Below are positions 59,722 through 64,000 of a DNA stretch of 64,000 nt, in pieces. Position 1 is the stretch's first letter. Every line of letters begins with the position of its first letter. Made by a program: the position numbers and the translations under genes. This DNA comes from Telluria sp042683405. GTDB lineage: Bacteria > Pseudomonadota > Gammaproteobacteria > Burkholderiales > Burkholderiaceae_D. A model generated the notes under the pieces. It made no database searches. It was not told the origin of the DNA and worked only from the letters and a program-made list of their open reading frames with translations. The DNA is taken from contig NZ_JBHUJS010000006.1 of assembly GCF_042683405.1 (NCBI RefSeq), positions 124,001 through 188,000 of the forward strand. Reading direction: 5' to 3'.

Positions 59722-61212
59722 TCAGGCAAGTGCGCGCGGCGCCAGTTCCATCTGCTGGCGGCGTTCCACCGAGCGCGCCACCAGCGTACGGATGTCGTTC
59801 AACAGGGCGAATTCTTCCTGGCCCAGTTCCCCCGGCGCCAGCTGCCTGTCCCATTCCCCGTACAGGAAACCTGCGGCCTGCCCGTGCACGCACACCGGCA
59901 GGATGATGAAGCTTGGCGCATCGGCCAGGGTCTCCTTCCACCAGCCCGGCAGCCTGGCCGAGAAGCGCGGATCGCGCGCATTGTCGATCAGGATGGCCCG
60001 GTCGCTGTCGAGGGCGGCATGGAACACGTCCGCCGCATAGGCATCCGGGAAGGACATCGCGGGGAGCAGTTCGCGCACGCCGTCGCCCAGGCCCATGCGC
60101 GCCGCGTAGGCCTTTTCGCGGCGGTTGCGCAGGAACGCCACCGCGCGCGCGAAAGGCAGGCCCTTGTAGACAGTCTCCAGCGCCAGCGTCATCATCTGTC
60201 CCGGGCTGGCGGTGGCCAGCACGTCGCGCATGTCCGATACGCCGGAGCGCAGGATGCGTTTGCATTCGGCGCGGCGGCGCGCGGCGTCGTCGGCCTTGTT
60301 GCGCCTCTCCTGCGGACGCGCCAGCGGGGCGAGCACCAGGTCGTCGCTGGCGGCGAGGCGCGCTTTGGACACCGCCTCCATGATGACGTCCGTGTCCACC
60401 CCGACCAGGCGCGAGAAGCGCCCGGCCAGTGCGCGCACCTGCCCGGCGGCGCCGGCGTCGTCGGCCCATAGCGGCGCCGCGCACTGCGACGCCATGGTGG
60501 CAACCGCGGCCAGCCAGCGTTCGTGCGACATCTCGGCACCTTCGCGGTCCGGATCCACCACCCGCATTCCCGCCAGCAGGTTGCGCGGCAGGCCCCAGCG
60601 CTGCGCGGCGGCGCGGCCGATCTCTTCCAGCGCCAGGCCCAGCACCGCCGGAGCGGCAGCTTCCTCCCGGCCCTGGCCGGCGGCGTCGACCAGCCGGGTC
60701 CAGTGCTCGGGCAGGTAGAACGTGACCAGCATCCGGCCCAGCATGTGCAGCATCGAGCAGACCACCGCTTCCTCCGGATCGCGCATGTCGGCGCGGGTAG
60801 CCACCTGCTGCGCCACCATCCCGGCCAGGATCGCCTTTTCCATCTCCTCATGGGCCGCCTGCGTCCCGGGCGAAGTGGCGGACAGCTCCTCGATCAGTTT
60901 CAGGCCCAGCGCGAGGTGGCCGATCGCATCGGTGCCCAGCACCAGCACCGCCTTCGACACGGTGTTGATGCACTGGCCGAATGCCGCGTACATGCCGCTG
61001 TTGGCAAGCCGCAGCACCTTCTGGGTAAGGATGGGGTCGGACAGCACCGTCTGCGTCATGTTGAATTCCGGGTCAGCCTCGCCCCGCATCGCCCCCAGGA
61101 TCGAACGCACCGCGCGCGTGAAGCCGGGCATGTCGCCGTTGCGGCGAATGCGCTCCCACAGCAGCGCCAGCGTGGCGTCGGGACGGGGCGGGGTGGTCGT
61201 CGTGGCTGCCAT
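59722..61212 (-). CDS. HDOD domain protein with C-terminal GAF-like region
   Basis: The 496-residue protein has an HDOD domain (about 20-215) with TQTVLSDPILTQKVLRLANS and an EEAVVCSMLHMLGRMLVTFY segment in which the HD metal residues are not conserved, as usual for HDOD. A C-terminal GAF-like region follows (about 330-485) with FIILPVCVHGQAAGFLYGEW. HDOD proteins are signalling scaffolds often linked to cyclic di-GMP and motility. The gene starts directly after the stop of the GGDEF-EAL gene (TAG then ATG), so both are co-expressed. Confidence 0.86.
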   Translation of the reverse strand: MAATTTTPPRPDATLALLWERIRRNGDMPGFTRAVRSILGAMRGEADPEFNMTQTVLSDPILTQKVLRLANSGMYAAFGQCINTVSKAVLVLGTDAIGHLALGLKLIEELSATSPGTQAAHEEMEKAILAGMVAQQVATRADMRDPEEAVVCSMLHMLGRMLVTFYLPEHWTRLVDAAGQGREEAAAPAVLGLALEEIGRAAAQRWGLPRNLLAGMRVVDPDREGAEMSHERWLAAVATMASQCAAPLWADDAGAAGQVRALAGRFSRLVGVDTDVIMEAVSKARLAASDDLVLAPLARPQERRNKADDAARRRAECKRILRSGVSDMRDVLATASPGQMMTLALETVYKGLPFARAVAFLRNRREKAYAARMGLGDGVRELLPAMSFPDAYAADVFHAALDSDRAILIDNARDPRFSARLPGWWKETLADAPSFIILPVCVHGQAAGFLYGEWDRQLAPGELGQEEFALLNDIRTLVARSVERRQQMELAPRALA

Positions 61213-62937
61213 CTAGTCGATCCTCGCGCGCAGTTCGGCGGGAAGCAGTTCGGCGTACAGGTTCTCCTTGAGCGCGGCCATCGCCACGTGGGCCGGCATC
61301 GGCTTGCCGGTCAGGTAGCCCTGCACGAACTGGCAGCCGCGCTGTTCCAGGTATTCCAGCTGCTGCCCGGTCTCCACGCCCTCTGCCACCACCGACAGGC
61401 CGAGATGGCGTGCCAGGTCGAGCACGGCGTTGACGATGGCGCCGTCCTTGGCCGATGCCAGCAGGTCCTTGACGAAGGCGCGGTCAACCTTGAGCACCGA
61501 GATCGGGAAACGCTTCAGGTAGGCCAGCGACGAGTAGCCGGTGCCGAAGTCGTCGATCGCGATGCGGGCGCGGCGCGCCGCCATCCTGGCCAGGATGGCC
61601 TCGGCGTGCACCGGGTCGACCATCAGCGTGCCCTCGGTGATCTCGAGCACCAGCTGTGCGCCGGGCAGGCCGGACAGGGCCAGTGCCTCGTCCAGCACGT
61701 CCAGGAATTTATCGCTGCGGAACTGGCGCGGGCTGATGTTCACCGAGATGTAGAGCGGACGGCCGGCCACCTCCTGGAATTGCAGCAGCTGCACGCAGGC
61801 CGCCTTCAGTGCCCAGGCGCCGAGCATGTTGATCAGGCCATTGGTCTCGGCGATCGGCACGAAGCGCACCGGAGGCACCATGCCCAGCGCCGGATGGCGC
61901 CAGCGCATGAGTGTCTCGAAGCCTTCGATACGGCGGCTCGACGCGTCCACGATCGGCTGGTAGAACAGCAGGAACTCGCCCTCGCGCACGGCCTGGAACA
62001 TGGCCGCTTCCAGCGAGATGTCATGCGCGGGTGCGCCGGGCACCTCGCGCGCGCTGTAGATCATGTACTTGCCCTTGCCGGCCAGCTTGGCGCGCGACAT
62101 CGCGCTGTCGGCCAGCGCCACCAGGCGCACCTCGTCTTCCGCATGCTGCGGATAGACCGACACGCCGATCGTCGCCCCGACATAAATGGTGTGGCCCTCG
62201 ACATCGAACGGCGGCTGCAGCGAAGCGAGCAGGCGGCCCGAGATCAGTCGGATCTGCTGTGCGTTGCAGGTGCCCGGCAGGACCGCGACGAATTCGTCGC
62301 CGCCGATGCGCGCCAGGGTATCGCTGTCGCGCAGCGTCTTGCGCAGGCGCGCGGCGGCCATGCGCAGCACCGCGTCGCCGACCGTGAGCCCGAGGCCGTC
62401 GTTGACCTTCTTGAAGCCATCCAGGCCGATCGAAGCGACCGCGAAGCCCTGCCCGGAACGGCGCGCCGAAGCGATCACCATGCGGATGCGGTCGGCCAGC
62501 AGCAGGCGGTTGGGAAGCTCGGTCAGGCTGTCGTGGGTCGCCATGTGGCGCAGCCGTTCTTCGGTCGCGTGCTGGGCGGTCATGTCGCGCCCGACCGCGA
62601 ACACGCTGCTTTCCCTTGCATCGTTGATGGAGGCGGTCAGGCGCAGTTCGAACCAGGCTTCGCGACCGCCGATCTGGATGCGCGCTTCCGCCAGCATGGC
62701 CTTGCCCGGTTCCAGCATGGCCGAGGCGATGGCCTGGCGCAGGGCGCTGCGGTCGGGCGCCGCGACCAGCGAGGCAAGCGTTACCTCCGGGGCGCCCTGC
62801 AGTTCGCGCAGACTGGTGCTGGCGCGCAGGATGCGCCCCTCGCCGTCGAGCCGCGCGGCGATGTCGCCGGCGGCGTCCAGCAGGGCATCGAACTCGCCGC
62901 AGCGCGCGGCAGGCAACGCGGGGTCAGGGGTACGCAT
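61213..62937 (-). CDS. PAS-GGDEF-EAL cyclic di-GMP enzyme
   Basis: The 574-residue cytoplasmic protein has an N-terminal PAS-like domain (about 15-130, ending FAVGRDMTAQHATEERLRHM), a GGDEF domain with the intact motif IGGDEF (about 210-215) and an EAL domain with a GFETLMRW variant of the EAL site, plus EITEGTLM, DDFGTGYSSLAYLKRFPIS and VVAEGVETGQQLEYLE. Both catalytic cores look largely intact, so it may be bifunctional. I use ATG 62935-62937; an upstream GTG at 62956-62958 is possible. It forms an operon with the HDOD gene. Confidence 0.9.
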   Translation of the reverse strand: MRTPDPALPAARCGEFDALLDAAGDIAARLDGEGRILRASTSLRELQGAPEVTLASLVAAPDRSALRQAIASAMLEPGKAMLAEARIQIGGREAWFELRLTASINDARESSVFAVGRDMTAQHATEERLRHMATHDSLTELPNRLLLADRIRMVIASARRSGQGFAVASIGLDGFKKVNDGLGLTVGDAVLRMAAARLRKTLRDSDTLARIGGDEFVAVLPGTCNAQQIRLISGRLLASLQPPFDVEGHTIYVGATIGVSVYPQHAEDEVRLVALADSAMSRAKLAGKGKYMIYSAREVPGAPAHDISLEAAMFQAVREGEFLLFYQPIVDASSRRIEGFETLMRWRHPALGMVPPVRFVPIAETNGLINMLGAWALKAACVQLLQFQEVAGRPLYISVNISPRQFRSDKFLDVLDEALALSGLPGAQLVLEITEGTLMVDPVHAEAILARMAARRARIAIDDFGTGYSSLAYLKRFPISVLKVDRAFVKDLLASAKDGAIVNAVLDLARHLGLSVVAEGVETGQQLEYLEQRGCQFVQGYLTGKPMPAHVAMAALKENLYAELLPAELRARID

Positions 62938-63152
62938 GTGACTGGCGTGGTTTCCCACGGCACAAATGACGGAACGTGACCCACTCTAGCACCGAAAGAT
63001 TTCCAAATCGCACCAAAACAGCAAGCTTGGCGGCCCATGCGCCGGTGCTTTGATTTGCCTCAAAAGGACGCGCGGCAGCCAAGGGAAACGGGACGGTTTT
63101 ACGACGCGGCACGACCGTGCTATTGTGCTTCGGACAAACCGGGAGCCCTGCG

Positions 63153-64000
63153 ATGAGCCAGTTCGATACCCACACGCCATTCAACCTGCCGCAGCCGTTC
63201 GAGGGCGTTAACCTGTTCGCCTGCGACACTGCGCTGCGCGAGGCGCTGGAACGGGAGGGCGCGGGCTGGGCCACCGGCGAACTTGCGGCGCTTGGCGCGC
63301 GCCTGGGAAGTGCGGCAACGCTCGACCTGGGACGGCTCGCCAATGCCAACCCGCCCCGGCTGCTGCAGTACGACCGCGCCGGACGGCGCATCGACGAACT
63401 CGAATTCCATCCTTCCTGGCACGCGCTGATGCAGCAGATGATCGAACAGGGCGTGCACGCCTCGCCATGGGAGGGCACGCAGGAAGGCCGCCAGGTGGCG
63501 CGCGCCGCGCGCTTCTTCCTGTTCGGGCAGGTGGAAAACGGTGCGCAGTGTCCCGTCACCATGACCTACGCGTGCGTGCCTGCGCTGCGCCATGCTGCGC
63601 CGGCGATCGCGCAGCAATGGCTGCCCAAGATCCTGTCGCGCCGCTACGATCCGCGTTCGCTGCCGGTGGACGAGAAGGAGGGCGCGCTGGTCGGCATGGG
63701 CATGACCGAGAAGCAGGGCGGCACCGACGTGCGGGCCAACAGCACCCGCGCCACGCCGATGCCGGAACACGAAGCGCGCGACCGCTTCGGCGACATGGGC
63801 GAGGGCGCGCACACGCTGGTCGGCCATAAATGGTTCTTCTCGGCGCCGCAGGCCGATGCCCATTTAGTGACGGCGCAGGCGGGCGAGGGCGACGGCGCGC
63901 TGGGCTGCTTCTTCGTCCCGCGCTATCTGCCGGACGGCAGCCGCAACGCGATCCGCGTGCAGCGCCTCAAGGACAAGCTGGGCAACCGCTCGAATGCGTC
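63153..64000 (+). CDS. aidB: Acyl-CoA dehydrogenase family protein AidB (3' part outside window)
   Basis: The first 282 codons are present. They contain the AidB signatures GMGMTEKQGGTDVRANSTRA, VGHKWFFSAPQADAHLVTAQ, CFFVPRYLPDGSRNAIRVQR and LKDKLGNRSNAS at the edge. In E. coli AidB is induced during alkylation stress and binds DNA; it has an acyl-CoA dehydrogenase fold with FAD. The start ATG follows GGGAGCCCTGCG. The 215 bp between it and the divergent GGDEF-EAL gene hold no further gene. Confidence 0.93.
   Translation, partial: MSQFDTHTPFNLPQPFEGVNLFACDTALREALEREGAGWATGELAALGARLGSAATLDLGRLANANPPRLLQYDRAGRRIDELEFHPSWHALMQQMIEQGVHASPWEGTQEGRQVARAARFFLFGQVENGAQCPVTMTYACVPALRHAAPAIAQQWLPKILSRRYDPRSLPVDEKEGALVGMGMTEKQGGTDVRANSTRATPMPEHEARDRFGDMGEGAHTLVGHKWFFSAPQADAHLVTAQAGEGDGALGCFFVPRYLPDGSRNAIRVQRLKDKLGNRSNA

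Noticed and set aside
1..64000. CRISPR arrays, insertion sequences, tRNA or rRNA genes.
   Set aside because: No regularly spaced repeats beyond the two-unit array at 476-596, no transposase-like product and no recognisable structural RNA were found on reading both strands.

Overview
The window is a GC-rich, gene-dense stretch of a bacterial chromosome. Its content points to a betaproteobacterium of the order Burkholderiales, most likely Oxalobacteraceae of the Massilia/Telluria/Duganella type. The grounds are a bacterial cyanophycin (cphA/cphB) locus, DUF2970, DUF2069 and DUF4124 proteins, a Burkholderiales-like dcd, a short-Q-loop cydAB, and an overall codon and GC style typical of that family. 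I placed the organism by recalled family knowledge, not by a search. I saw no rRNA, tRNA, CRISPR array, transposase or phage gene.

Layout, left to right. 1-2556: end of an RpfE-like gene, a tandem palindromic repeat and a two-gene ferritin-like operon. 2719-6718: lipoprotein-release operon (two LolC/E-type permeases, LolD) ending in a TatD-family nuclease. 6802-6928: a candidate structured small RNA. 7004-10816: comEC, a hydrolase and dcd. 10848-15138: a tripartite MacB/Dev-like exporter. 15195-21373: universal stress protein, a Pat/ACD-like acyl-CoA synthetase-acetyltransferase and a P-type ATPase. 21509-24413: Orn/Lys/Arg decarboxylase and folA. 24500-33643: the cyanophycin island. 33698-38453: thyA, two c-type cytochrome genes, DUF2970 and a frameshifted MocR regulator. 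38496-41084: cydA, cydB and a tiny CydX-like subunit. 41100-50463: an eight-gene leftward run (WrbA, DUF2069, FAD oxidase, DUF4124, FtsX permease, AttH/CrtC-like protein, ABC exporter, threonine aldolase). 50523-64000: YihY/BrkB, Mpo1-like, hydrolase, metY, CBS protein, c-di-GMP proteins, aroC, MFS transporter, HDOD protein and the start of aidB.

The most notable part is the cyanophycin island between folA and thyA. It has two convergent arms, each made of a lead gene, a cyanophycinase and a synthetase. The rightward arm is a haem-oxygenase-like diiron protein, cyanophycinase 1 and a shortened synthetase that lacks the whole ATP-grasp (aspartate-adding) domain. The leftward arm is a 92-residue miniature isoaspartyl-peptidase-like protein, cyanophycinase 2, full-length CphA and an MscS channel. 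Both arms start from the same promoter module: an 18-bp operator (TGTAAkCCsTTTCTTACA), then ACCGAT, then an nATAAT -10 element, at identical spacings. This suggests an inverted duplication of a regulated cyanophycinase-synthetase unit followed by division of labour. The sites resemble the E. coli TyrR box in length and outline.

A second window-wide signal is a 33-bp palindrome (GGCGGAATCGGCC arms, 7-nt loop) found four times, always next to gene 3' ends.
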